Source of the DNA: SIG452 sp045580405 | GTDB lineage: Bacteria > Bacillota > Clostridia > UMGS1840 | DNA: 14,119 nucleotides | Direction: 5' to 3' | Assembly (NCBI GenBank): GCA_045580405.1 | Contig: JAZNNT010000100.1 | Span: 1-14,119 of the forward strand | Shown here: positions 7,837 through 14,119 of the stretch, piece by piece | Layout: each line of letters begins with the position of its first letter | How positions within the stretch are numbered: the stretch's first letter is position 1 | Notes under the pieces: model-generated | What the model was told of the DNA's origin: nothing | Seen by the model: only the letters and a program-made list of their open reading frames with translations | The model's database searches: none | Translations under genes and position numbers: made by a program

Positions 7837-7865
7837 TTTACAAAACACAAGATATATGGTAAGAT
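7837..7865 (+). promoter_or_regulatory. Promoter P1 upstream of nrdJ
   Basis: TTTACA (7837-7842) and TAAGAT (7860-7865) are separated by exactly 17 bases, matching 5/6 and 4/6 positions of the sigma-A consensus. The predicted start is near 7872, about 155 bases ahead of the nrdJ start codon. The first NrdR-like box fills the spacer and the second lies just after the start site, so a repressor bound there would block polymerase. Confidence 0.55.
7845..7860 (+). promoter_or_regulatory. NrdR box-like site 1
   Basis: ACACAAGATATATGGT resembles the NrdR box (consensus ACACWATATATWGTGT, recalled from the family literature), with mismatches mainly in the right half. It overlaps the P1 spacer and the first base of the -10. 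NrdR is the zinc-finger/ATP-cone repressor of ribonucleotide reductase genes and usually binds tandem boxes about three helical turns apart, as seen here with site 2. Confidence 0.65.
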
Positions 7866-7876
7866 ACTTCTTGCCA

Positions 7877-7892
7877 ACACAAGATGTTGTGT
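7877..7892 (+). promoter_or_regulatory. NrdR box-like site 2
   Basis: ACACAAGATGTTGTGT has near-perfect dyad symmetry (ACACAA/TTGTGT) and matches the NrdR box well. It starts exactly 32 bases after site 1, the spacing characteristic of tandem NrdR boxes. It sits just downstream of the predicted P1 start. In RNA the same sequence could form a 6-bp hairpin. Confidence 0.7.
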
Positions 7893-7920
7893 CAAAAAGC
7901 AGATACGAAAAATCTCCGAG

Positions 7921-7955
7921 AAACGCTGAAAACAGATGCAAATCAGCGTTTTTTC
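7921..7955 (+). terminator. Terminator-like hairpin inside the nrdJ leader
   Basis: AAACGCTGA (7921-7929) pairs with TCAGCGTTT (7943-7951) around a 13-base loop and is followed by a short T-run. A P1 transcript would meet it about 50-80 bases after its start and before nrdJ. It could be an attenuator in a regulated leader, or it could end a short RNA, with nrdJ then served by a second promoter downstream. The stem is modest (9 bp, 4 G-C), so read-through is likely. Confidence 0.5.
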
Positions 7956-7972
7956 ATCCTCTTGGGAAAGGT

Positions 7973-8000
7973 TTGACACAATATTTTTTGGAAATAAAGT
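7973..8000 (+). promoter_or_regulatory. Possible promoter P2 immediately upstream of nrdJ
   Basis: A perfect TTGACA (7973-7978) is followed 16 bases later by TAAAGT (7995-8000), a 4/6 match to the -10. Transcription would start near 8007, giving a leader of about 20 bases that contains only the ribosome binding site. The spacer carries a third box-like sequence starting ACACAATAT (7976-7984), whose right half is poor. P2 lies after the leader hairpin, so it would bypass it. Confidence 0.45.
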
Positions 8001-8028
8001 ACAAAAAAAGAAAAGAAGGAATCACACT

Positions 8029-10299
8029 ATGGAACAGGAAAACACTTTTTTTAAGACCCAACTCCAGAAGGACATCTGGGAGAAAAAATACCGTCACAAC
8101 GGGGAAACCATTGACGGATTTTTTGAAAGAATTTCCGGCGGAAACAAAGACATTATCCCCTTAATGATGGAACGCAAATTTCTCCCCGGCGGCAGAATTA
8201 TTGCTTCCCGCGGTTTGGCAAAGGAAGGCAGAAAGATTACCTATTCCAACTGCTATGTAATTTCTCCTCCGGAGGATAACATTGAAGGCATTTTTGAATG
8301 TGCCTCCAAATTGGCAAGAACCTATTCCTATGGCGGCGGTTGCGGCATTGATATTTCTAAATTGTCGCCCGCAGGTGCAAAAATCAACAATGCTGCCAAA
8401 GAAACCACCGGCAGTGTATCCTTTATGGACTTATATTCTTTGGTTACTGACTTAATCGGACAGTCAGGACGCCGTGGTGCATTGATGATTTCTCTGGAAT
8501 GTAACCATCCCGACCTGCCCCGTTTTATTGATATTAAAAACGACTTAAACAAGGTAACCAAGGCGAACATTTCCGTGAGAATCCGTGACGCTTTCATGAA
8601 AGCCGTGGAAGAAGATGCCGACTGGGATTTAACCTATACCCGTGAAGCCACCGGTGAAAAAATCGTAAACACCGTAAAGGCAAGAGAGATGTTCCAAAAA
8701 CTGGCGCACAACAACTGGGATATGGCAGAACCCGGCGCACTGTTTTGGGACAGAATCGAAAACTGGAACCTCTTAAGCGAAGATGATAATTTCCAGTTTG
8801 CAGGCGTTAATCCCTGTGCGGAAGAACCCCTGCCCGCAGGCGGAAGCTGTCTGCTCGGCAGCATTAACTTATCCGAATTTGTGTTAAATCCCTACACCGA
8901 AAAAGCAGAATTTGATTTTGATGCTTTTGCTGATGCGGTTGAAAAATCCGTTGTATACTTAAATGAAGTATTGGAAGAAGGATTGGAATTACATCCCTTG
9001 GAAGAGCAGAGAAAGAGCGTAAATGACTGGAAACAGATCGGTCTTGGTATTATGGGCTTAGGAGACTGCTTAATTAAGCTGGGCATCCGCTACGGCTCTG
9101 CCTCATCCGTAAAAATGTGTGACAAAATCGGCTTCAAAATGGCAGATACCGCTATTTACACTTCCGCAAAACTGGCAGAAGAAAAAGGCACCTACCCCTG
9201 CTACGACGAAAAAGCGATTTTTGCGAGTGCATACTTCCAAGAAAACACTTCCAAACGTACCCGTGACTATGTGAAAAAAGTGGGTCTTCGCAACAGCCAG
9301 TTATTGACCATTGCGCCCACCGGCTCCATTTCCACCATGCTTGGTATTTCCGGCGGTTTGGAACCTATCTACAACATTTCCTACACCAGAAAAACCGAAT
9401 CCTTGCACGGAGAAGAACGGTTCTACACCGTGTATACTCCCATTGTAAAAGAAGTAATGGATGCGTTAGGTCTTTCCGAAGGGGACGAGCTGCCCAACTA
9501 CATTGTGACCGCTATGACCTTAAACTACAGAGAACGTATCAATATGCAGTCCATCTGGCAAAAACATATTGACGCTTCTATCTCCTCCACTGTAAATGTG
9601 CCGGAAGAATTTAGCAAAGAAGAAGTGGAAGACTTATATCTCTACGCTTGGAAAATGGGATTAAAAGGGGTTACCATTTACCGTGATAACTGCAGAAGAA
9701 CCGGTATTTTATTAAACAAAACCGATTCTGCCGCTCCCGAAGTGGAAGCAACTCATTTTGATGCCATTAAACCCATGTCCCGTTCCGATATCGGTAAAAC
9801 CTACGGTACCACCTCCAAATACACCACCGCTTGCGGTAATCTGTTTGTTACCATCAACCGCAATCAGGACGGCGATATTGTGGAATCTTTCGTAAACACC
9901 TCCAAAAACGGTATCTGTAAATCCAATATTGACGGTATTAACCGTATGATTTCTCTGTCCCTTAGAAGCGGTGTGCTGGTTTCCGAAATCATTGACCAGT
10001 TAAAGAACATTTCCTGTCCCGCTTGCTTAAGACTGCGCACCAAAGGGGAAAAATTAGACGGTCAGAGCTGTCCCGATATTATTGCAAGAGCGCTCCAGGA
10101 AGAATACGAATCCGGTTTCTTCTCCATGAATGCTCACCCCTCCATCAAAAAGGAAACTCCCAAGGCAGACATCACTACCTGCGAAGATGAAGGAGATTTA
10201 GCAAGATTCCCCACCGTTTGCCCTGAATGTAAAACCAAATTGAAGCATGAGGGCGGATGCGTGTCCTGCGATAACTGCGGATGGACCAAATGTAATTAG
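8029..10299 (+). CDS. nrdJ: Adenosylcobalamin-dependent (class II) ribonucleotide reductase
   Basis: The enzyme reduces ribonucleotides to deoxyribonucleotides using a thiyl radical generated from coenzyme B12, so it works with or without oxygen. The ATG at 8029 has GAAGGAA seven bases upstream and gives 756 aa; an ATG 31 codons earlier has no site and no family similarity. The protein lacks an N-terminal ATP-cone. Visible are SNC (Cys75), NPCAEEPL (thiyl Cys263, with Asn261 and Glu265), GGSCLLGSINL (Cys274, redox partner of Cys75) and APTGS (429-433). A TSCPD-type domain with ISCPACLRL and QSCPD follows, then a terminal ribbon with Cys731, 734, 744, 747, 750 and 755 that likely holds zinc or relays electrons. 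NrdR-like boxes upstream suggest control by dNTP level. dgkA follows in the same direction. Confidence 0.96.
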   Translation: MEQENTFFKTQLQKDIWEKKYRHNGETIDGFFERISGGNKDIIPLMMERKFLPGGRIIASRGLAKEGRKITYSNCYVISPPEDNIEGIFECASKLARTYSYGGGCGIDISKLSPAGAKINNAAKETTGSVSFMDLYSLVTDLIGQSGRRGALMISLECNHPDLPRFIDIKNDLNKVTKANISVRIRDAFMKAVEEDADWDLTYTREATGEKIVNTVKAREMFQKLAHNNWDMAEPGALFWDRIENWNLLSEDDNFQFAGVNPCAEEPLPAGGSCLLGSINLSEFVLNPYTEKAEFDFDAFADAVEKSVVYLNEVLEEGLELHPLEEQRKSVNDWKQIGLGIMGLGDCLIKLGIRYGSASSVKMCDKIGFKMADTAIYTSAKLAEEKGTYPCYDEKAIFASAYFQENTSKRTRDYVKKVGLRNSQLLTIAPTGSISTMLGISGGLEPIYNISYTRKTESLHGEERFYTVYTPIVKEVMDALGLSEGDELPNYIVTAMTLNYRERINMQSIWQKHIDASISSTVNVPEEFSKEEVEDLYLYAWKMGLKGVTIYRDNCRRTGILLNKTDSAAPEVEATHFDAIKPMSRSDIGKTYGTTSKYTTACGNLFVTINRNQDGDIVESFVNTSKNGICKSNIDGINRMISLSLRSGVLVSEIIDQLKNISCPACLRLRTKGEKLDGQSCPDIIARALQEEYESGFFSMNAHPSIKKETPKADITTCEDEGDLARFPTVCPECKTKLKHEGGCVSCDNCGWTKCN

Positions 10300-10349
10300 T
10301 TTTTTCGGGAAAAATATCTAAAAAAGAAAAATCATATTTTTCTCTTTTT

Positions 10350-10384
10350 CACCCCAACGGTAAGGCCTTCTTGCCGTTGGGGTG
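10350..10384 (+). other. Strong GC-rich hairpin between nrdJ and dgkA
   Basis: CACCCCAACGGTAAG (10350-10364) pairs with CTTGCCGTTGGGGTG (10370-10384) over 15 bp, with one G-U pair and a 5-base loop. No T-run follows on either strand, so it is not a canonical terminator. A preceding AT-only inverted repeat (about 10321-10349) ends in a T-rich tract and might add termination. The hairpin may protect the nrdJ mRNA 3' end or reduce read-through into dgkA. Confidence 0.6.
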
Positions 10385-10416
10385 AGTGCAAATTCTAAAA
10401 AAAGCAGGTGATTGTT

Positions 10417-10791
10417 TTGTTCTCGTTTTCTAAATTTTTTAAGAGCTTTTCGTATGCCTTTCGGGGAATTTGGGAAGTGTTCCGGCGGGAACAGAATTTT
10501 ATGGTGCATACTCTTGCTGCCGTCACAGCACTGCTATTGGGTTGGTTTTTCCACATTGCCCCCTGGGAATGGTGTTTTTTAATTGTTGTCATTGCTTTGG
10601 TTGTCGCCTCTGAAATGATAAACACCGCTATTGAACGCTTATCCGATGTGGCAGAACCCCGTAAAAATGAAACCATTCGTGTGGTAAAGGATGTTTCTGC
10701 AGGAATGGTGCTCGTTTGCGCTATGGGTGCGTTGTGCGTGGGAATTATTATTTTCCTACCGAAAGTAATTGCATTTTTGCAAAGTTTATGA
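10417..10791 (+). CDS. dgkA: Diacylglycerol/undecaprenol kinase family membrane protein
   Basis: This small integral membrane kinase phosphorylates a lipid alcohol. In Gram-positive bacteria the family mainly acts on undecaprenol, recycling the cell-wall carrier lipid. I place the start at TTG (10417), because AGGTG lies six bases upstream. A GTG three codons earlier is the first base triplet of the open frame, but it is itself part of that ribosome binding site. The 124-aa product starts FSFSKFFKSFSYAFRGI, typical of the family. It has three hydrophobic helices (about 31-48, 52-70 and 95-118) and shows SEMINTAIERLSD (65-77, catalytic and Mg-binding Glu66 and Glu73) and VKDVSAGMVL (90-99). 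It follows nrdJ by 117 bases across a strong hairpin and ends at a clear terminator. Confidence 0.9.
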   Translation: MFSFSKFFKSFSYAFRGIWEVFRREQNFMVHTLAAVTALLLGWFFHIAPWEWCFLIVVIALVVASEMINTAIERLSDVAEPRKNETIRVVKDVSAGMVLVCAMGALCVGIIIFLPKVIAFLQSL

Positions 10792-10798
10792 TAAAATT

Positions 10799-10829
10799 AA
10801 GAGTGACTGACACCAGTCACTCTTTTTTT
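10799..10829 (+). terminator. Intrinsic terminator after dgkA
   Basis: AAGAGTGACTG (10799-10809) pairs perfectly with CAGTCACTCTT (10814-10824) around ACAC, followed by a continuous T-run to 10829. It starts eight bases after the dgkA stop and separates the nrdJ-dgkA unit from copA. Confidence 0.92.
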
Positions 10830-10840
10830 ATAAAAAAGCC

Positions 10841-10879
10841 TTCCCGCTTTTCGGGAAAACCTATTCTTATAATCCGGAT
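10841..10879 (+). promoter_or_regulatory. copA promoter region with two small palindromes
   Basis: An exact TATAAT (10868-10873) lies 28 bases before the copA ATG. No good -35 is found at 16-18 bases. That position is instead occupied by the inverted repeat TTCCCG/CGGGAA (10841-10846 with 10852-10857). ATCCGGAT (10872-10879), a perfect palindrome, overlaps the end of the -10. A weak -35 with operator-like dyads suggests regulated expression, perhaps metal-responsive. I do not recognise a known CopY or CsoR operator. Confidence 0.4.
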
Positions 10880-10895
10880 AGAAAGGAGTCTGTTT

Positions 10896-13043
10896 ATGGA
10901 AAAAGTACTTTTAAAAATCGGCGGTATGACCTGCGGTGCCTGTTCGGCATATTTGCAAAAACAACTCAATAAGCAATCAGGTATCCGTGCCAACGTAAAT
11001 ATTGCCACCCATCAGGCAGAAGTATGGTACGATGCCGATACCGTTACCATTCCCATGATCGAAAAAATCGTGGTAAAAAGCGGCTACAAGGTGATAGAAG
11101 CTGAGGAAAAAAGCTATTTAAAGCAAAAGCTCATTGTGGCACTTGTGTTTGCGATTCCGCTTTTTTATATCTGTATGGGACCCATGGTGGGACTTCCCGG
11201 AATTTCGGATTCTTTTTGGAATGTGACGATTCAACTGCTTCTGACTCTACCGGTAATGGGAGTTGGCTACAAATTTTACACCATCGGCTTTTCCAAGCTG
11301 TTTCATTTGTCTCCCAATATGGATAGCTTAGTGGCGGTGGGAACCCTTGCTTCCTTCTTATATAGTCTGTACGGCACCGTTTTGGTATGGATGGGGAACC
11401 ATCATTTTGCCCATCATCTCTACTATGAAAGCACGGCGGTGATTATTGCCCTGATCCTGCTGGGACGTTTTTTAGAACAGCGCTCCCGTGGAAAAACAGG
11501 GAATGCCATTCGTTCTTTGATGGAATTATCCCCCAAAACTGCAACCCGATACTGCGACGGAGCGGAAACCGTCATTCCCATCGAGGAAGTGCAAATCGGT
11601 GATATTCTGATTGTAAAACCGGGAGAAGCCTTCCCCGTAGATGGTATATTGACATTTGGCGAAACCTCTGCCAATGAAAGCATGTTAACCGGCGAAAGTC
11701 TGCCGGTGGATAAAACCGTTGGTGACATCGTTTACGGCGGAACCACCAATCAGAACGGTTATGTGCGGATGGAAGCCACCAAAGTGGGAGACGCCACCGT
11801 GATTTCTCAGATTATCCGTCTGGTGGAGGATGCCTCCGGCACCAAAGCACCCATTGCCCGTTTGGCTGATGTAATTTCGGGTTACTTTGTCCCCGCAGTC
11901 ATTGCAATTGCACTGATTGCCGCAGCAGTTTGGGCAATTTTTGGAAAAGATTTTGCATTTTGTTTAAATATATTTGTGTCTGTGTTGGTCATCGCCTGCC
12001 CCTGTGCTCTGGGACTTGCCACCCCCACCGCCATTATTGTGGGAACGGGAAAAGGAGCCAAGGGCGGTGTGCTGTTTAAAAATGCCACTGCCTTGGAAAC
12101 GGCACACAAGATTGACACGGTTGTGTTTGATAAAACAGGCACCCTCACCCTGGGAGAACCCACGGTAACCGATATTTTTGCCAAAACTCTTTCAGACGAA
12201 GAACTGTTACAAAAAATTGCACCTTTGGAAGCCTGCTCCGAGCATCCCTTAGGACGTGCCGTTTTGGCAAAATGTGAAGAATTGTCTCTTTCCTACAATA
12301 CCGAAGTGGAAAACTTTCAATCGGTAACGGGACTTGGTATTTCGGGACGGATTGCAGAAGCAGAAGTGAAAATCGGAAATGCACAGTTTATCGGCGTGGC
12401 GGATACCGCTTTGGCTGACCGTTTCTCCGAGGAAGGAAAAACCGCCTTATTTGTTTCGGTTAACGGCAATTACGAAGGCTTTATCGCCGTGGCAGACACC
12501 GTAAAAGAAACCTCCAAAAAAGCAGTAAAAGCCTTAAATGAATTGGGAATTGAAACCGTAATGTTAACAGGTGACAACCAAAAAACTGCCACCGCCATTG
12601 CCAAAACCTGCGGCATCCGTCAGGTAATTGCTCAGGTACGTCCCGACGAAAAAATGGCAAAAATCGAGGGCTTAAAAGAGGCAGGAAAAACCGTTGCCAT
12701 GGTGGGAGACGGCATCAATGATGCTCCCGCCCTAACGGCTGCCCATATCGGCATTGCTTTAGGCAACGGCACCGATATTGCCATGGACAGCGCCGATGTA
12801 ATTTTGGTAAAAGGCAACCCCGAAGATGTGGCAAAAGCCATTCTTCTAAGCCGCGCCACCATGAAAACCATCCGGCAGAATCTGTTTTGGGCGTTTTGCT
12901 ATAACACCTTGGGGATTCCGCTGGCGGCAGGAATTTTAGCACCCTTTGGAATTTTAATGAATCCCATGATTGGGGCACTGGCGATGAGCTTGTCATCGGT
13001 ATCGGTTGTTACAAACTCTTTGCGTCTTGGAAAAAATAAATAA
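10896..13043 (+). CDS. copA: Copper-exporting P1B-type ATPase
   Basis: CopA pumps Cu(I) out of the cytoplasm at the cost of ATP. The ATG at 10896 has AAAGGAG seven bases upstream, giving 715 aa; the frame is open further upstream but crosses the dgkA terminator. An N-terminal heavy-metal-binding domain (1-70) carries GMTCGAC (Cys13, Cys16). Membrane helices follow, then the actuator TGES (265-268), the metal-site CPC (368-370) in the transmembrane helix, DKTGTLT (phosphorylated Asp412), the nucleotide-domain SEHP (His450) and the hinge GDGINDAP (604-611). The last helices hold CYNTLGIP and MSLSSVSVVTNSLRL, whose Y-N and M-S-S residues are typical of the Cu(I) subtype rather than Zn/Cd pumps. 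There is only one metal-binding domain. It stands alone between two terminators, with no copZ or csoR beside it. Confidence 0.95.
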   Translation: MEKVLLKIGGMTCGACSAYLQKQLNKQSGIRANVNIATHQAEVWYDADTVTIPMIEKIVVKSGYKVIEAEEKSYLKQKLIVALVFAIPLFYICMGPMVGLPGISDSFWNVTIQLLLTLPVMGVGYKFYTIGFSKLFHLSPNMDSLVAVGTLASFLYSLYGTVLVWMGNHHFAHHLYYESTAVIIALILLGRFLEQRSRGKTGNAIRSLMELSPKTATRYCDGAETVIPIEEVQIGDILIVKPGEAFPVDGILTFGETSANESMLTGESLPVDKTVGDIVYGGTTNQNGYVRMEATKVGDATVISQIIRLVEDASGTKAPIARLADVISGYFVPAVIAIALIAAAVWAIFGKDFAFCLNIFVSVLVIACPCALGLATPTAIIVGTGKGAKGGVLFKNATALETAHKIDTVVFDKTGTLTLGEPTVTDIFAKTLSDEELLQKIAPLEACSEHPLGRAVLAKCEELSLSYNTEVENFQSVTGLGISGRIAEAEVKIGNAQFIGVADTALADRFSEEGKTALFVSVNGNYEGFIAVADTVKETSKKAVKALNELGIETVMLTGDNQKTATAIAKTCGIRQVIAQVRPDEKMAKIEGLKEAGKTVAMVGDGINDAPALTAAHIGIALGNGTDIAMDSADVILVKGNPEDVAKAILLSRATMKTIRQNLFWAFCYNTLGIPLAAGILAPFGILMNPMIGALAMSLSSVSVVTNSLRLGKNK

Positions 13044-13045
13044 GT

Positions 13046-13078
13046 AAAAAGCTCACGAGCAATGCTCGTGATCTTTTT
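13046..13078. terminator. Bidirectional terminator between copA and the GNAT gene
   Basis: AAAAAGCTCACGAGC (13046-13060) pairs with GCTCGTGATCTTTTT (13064-13078) with one mismatch and an AAT loop. The A-run before and T-run after serve both strands. It begins just after the copA stop and touches the stop codon of the convergent gene, so it probably ends both transcripts. Confidence 0.88.
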
Positions 13079-13863
13079 TAGTCAAAATTCAGATTGGTAT
13101 AGCCGTTTTGAAAATCTTTTATCCTTAACGAAGGATTCACAATTTTCACCATGGCATAGGGTGTTTTCGGTTCGGGAGTGGTAAAGATGGCTTTCGTAAA
13201 GCCTTTTTTCGCCAAAAAATCAAGCAGACAGGCTTTGGTATGTTCATGTTCAAAATAACCTTCCCGAACATGGGCGGTTTGGCGGTCGAACTCGGAGGAT
13301 TCCACATAAAAACCGCTGTTTTCGATTTTGTAATAGTTCCCTTGGGATAAATAAAAAGAAGAGTCGCTTTCGGTTCTTAAAATTACGGTATCAAAAGAGT
13401 TTGTCCAGCTTAAATAATCGGTATGAAATGCTTCGGGGATTTCTTTGATTTCATATTCCAAAGCGGAGTTCTTCTCAGGAAACAGCATTTCCTTTTTTAG
13501 GAAAAATGCAGTTTCATATCCCAATTTTTCATACATCAAAAACAAGGATTCGCTTGCAGGAACTAAGTAATAGAAGTCAATTTCTTTTCCAAAAAATTCT
13601 TCCATTTTTAAGAAAACTTCCCTCATATAACCCTTGCCACGAGCTTCAGGTACCGTTCCCACTCCATACACATAAACAGCAGAGTATTCTTTGCCCTTTA
13701 CCCTTGCCGAAAAAGGAATGGCAAATAAAAAGCTCGCTATGTTTCCGTCTTCTTTCCTATCAAACACCAAGTCTAAGCGATGGGAAAAAATTTTATCGCA
13801 AAAGACGGGGTCTTCTTTAAAAATTTGCTGAAATAAGGCTTGATATTGTTCCTTTTGTTTCAT
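13078..13863 (-). CDS. GNAT family N-acetyltransferase
   Basis: The 261-aa protein has an N-terminal GNAT fold. VYGVGTVPEARGKGYMREVF (64-83) is motif A with the acetyl-CoA pyrophosphate loop RGKGYM (75-80), and YEKLGYE (111-117) is the usual late-domain motif. The C-terminal half (about 130-261) is a second, less conserved region, as in two-domain Eis-like acetyltransferases. It resembles a degenerate GNAT or sterol-carrier-like module, but I cannot assign it. The substrate is unknown. The ATG at 13863 has AAAGGA about seven bases upstream. The gene starts 12 bases after the stop of the upstream phosphatase gene, and its ribosome binding site lies in that gap, so the two are probably translated from one mRNA. 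A role in modifying a small amine or an antibiotic is possible but not shown. Confidence 0.88.
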   Translation of the reverse strand: MKQKEQYQALFQQIFKEDPVFCDKIFSHRLDLVFDRKEDGNIASFLFAIPFSARVKGKEYSAVYVYGVGTVPEARGKGYMREVFLKMEEFFGKEIDFYYLVPASESLFLMYEKLGYETAFFLKKEMLFPEKNSALEYEIKEIPEAFHTDYLSWTNSFDTVILRTESDSSFYLSQGNYYKIENSGFYVESSEFDRQTAHVREGYFEHEHTKACLLDFLAKKGFTKAIFTTPEPKTPYAMVKIVNPSLRIKDFQNGYTNLNFD

Positions 13864-13875
13864 AGAAAAGTCCTT

Positions 13876-14119
13876 TCAATCCTCTAAAAGTGACAGTAAC
13901 TCTGTGGGATGGGAAATCACATGATGGGCACCGTTTTCTTTTAATTCTTTTTCGTCACGAAAGCCCCACAAAACCCCAACCGTCAGGCAACCTGCATTGT
14001 TCCCCGTTTGCATATCCACATCGCTGTCACCCAAGTATACACACTCTGAGGGAGCAATATTCCAATCTTTTAAAACGGTGAGAATCCCTTCAGGATCAGG
14101 CTTTTGAGGGAATCCCTCC
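13876..14119 (-). CDS. HAD-family phosphatase, phosphoglycolate phosphatase-like, 3' part only
   Basis: Only the last 80 codons are in the window; the 5' part runs off the right edge. The frame reads EGFPQKPDPEGILTVLKDW, then VYLGDSDVDMQTGNNAG (27-43 of the visible part), then LTVGVLWGFRDEKEL, and ends LLSLLED before TGA at 13878-13876. KPDPE carries the conserved HAD motif III lysine and GDSDVDM is motif IV with the Mg-binding aspartates. Together with the following AGxxTVGVxWGFR they are typical of phosphoglycolate phosphatase (Gph)-like and related small-molecule HAD enzymes. The nucleophile motif (DxD) is outside the window, so the exact substrate cannot be judged. It is immediately upstream of the GNAT gene in a likely operon. 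Confidence 0.88.
   Translation of the reverse strand, partial: EGFPQKPDPEGILTVLKDWNIAPSECVYLGDSDVDMQTGNNAGCLTVGVLWGFRDEKELKENGAHHVISHPTELLSLLED

Noticed and set aside
7884..7976. 30-codon leader ORF (ATG TTG TGT CAA...) through the nrdJ leader
   Set aside because: It has no ribosome binding site and no run of regulatory codons, and its start lies within an NrdR-like box. There is not enough to call a leader peptide.
7936..8028. 31-codon N-terminal extension of nrdJ
   Set aside because: It overlaps the leader hairpin and P2, has no ribosome binding site, and has a composition unlike class II reductase N-termini.
7805..8164. 119-codon plus-strand open frame across the nrdJ leader
   Set aside because: It lacks a ribosome binding site, covers promoter and hairpin sequences, and overlaps the start of nrdJ in another frame.
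10716..10895. 60-codon N-terminal extension of copA
   Set aside because: It overlaps the dgkA 3' end in another frame and crosses the terminator at 10799-10829. ATG 10896 has a good ribosome binding site and starts directly at the metal-binding domain.

Overview
The window looks like ordinary chromosome from a low-to-moderate-GC Bacillota, most likely an uncultured anaerobic Clostridia member. The grounds are strong GGAGG-type ribosome binding sites, frequent GTG or TTG starts, U-tailed intrinsic terminators, a clostridial-style signal-peptide surface protein, a type III glutamine synthetase and an adenosylcobalamin-dependent ribonucleotide reductase. This assignment is inferred from gene content; no ribosomal marker is present.

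Left part (1-974): the 5' portion of a secreted or surface protein gene on the minus strand, its upstream region, a clear terminator (783-812), and a roughly 110-base element with long imperfect terminal inverted repeats enclosing two hairpins (856-966). Centre left (975-7681, minus strand): a four-gene run in the order gltX, glnS, asnA, glnA type III, probably transcribed from an extended -10 promoter at 7736-7765. All four products act on glutamate, glutamine or asparagine: two charge tRNAs and two fix ammonia into amide side chains. The gltX-glnS gap carries a nested palindromic repeat of a kind that occurs widely between genes.

Centre right (7682-10791, plus strand): a divergent intergenic region leads to nrdJ (class II ribonucleotide reductase, B12 dependent) and then dgkA (a small membrane lipid kinase). 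The nrdJ upstream region is the most information-rich noncoding part of the window. It has two NrdR-box-like 16-mers exactly 32 bp apart over a good promoter, then a terminator-like hairpin inside the leader, then a second TTGACA promoter with a third, weaker box-like sequence. Right part (10792-14119): a terminator, a monocistronic copper-exporting P1B-type ATPase (copA), a bidirectional terminator, and on the minus strand a GNAT acetyltransferase preceded by the 3' end of a HAD-family phosphatase gene that runs off the window.

All full-length genes belong to recognisable families, and I see no mobile element, CRISPR array, RNA gene or defence system. I did not find a convincing undescribed multi-gene system. 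The items most worth following up are the nrdJ control region, the three-way-junction inverted-repeat element downstream of glnA, and the amide/ammonia gene cluster.
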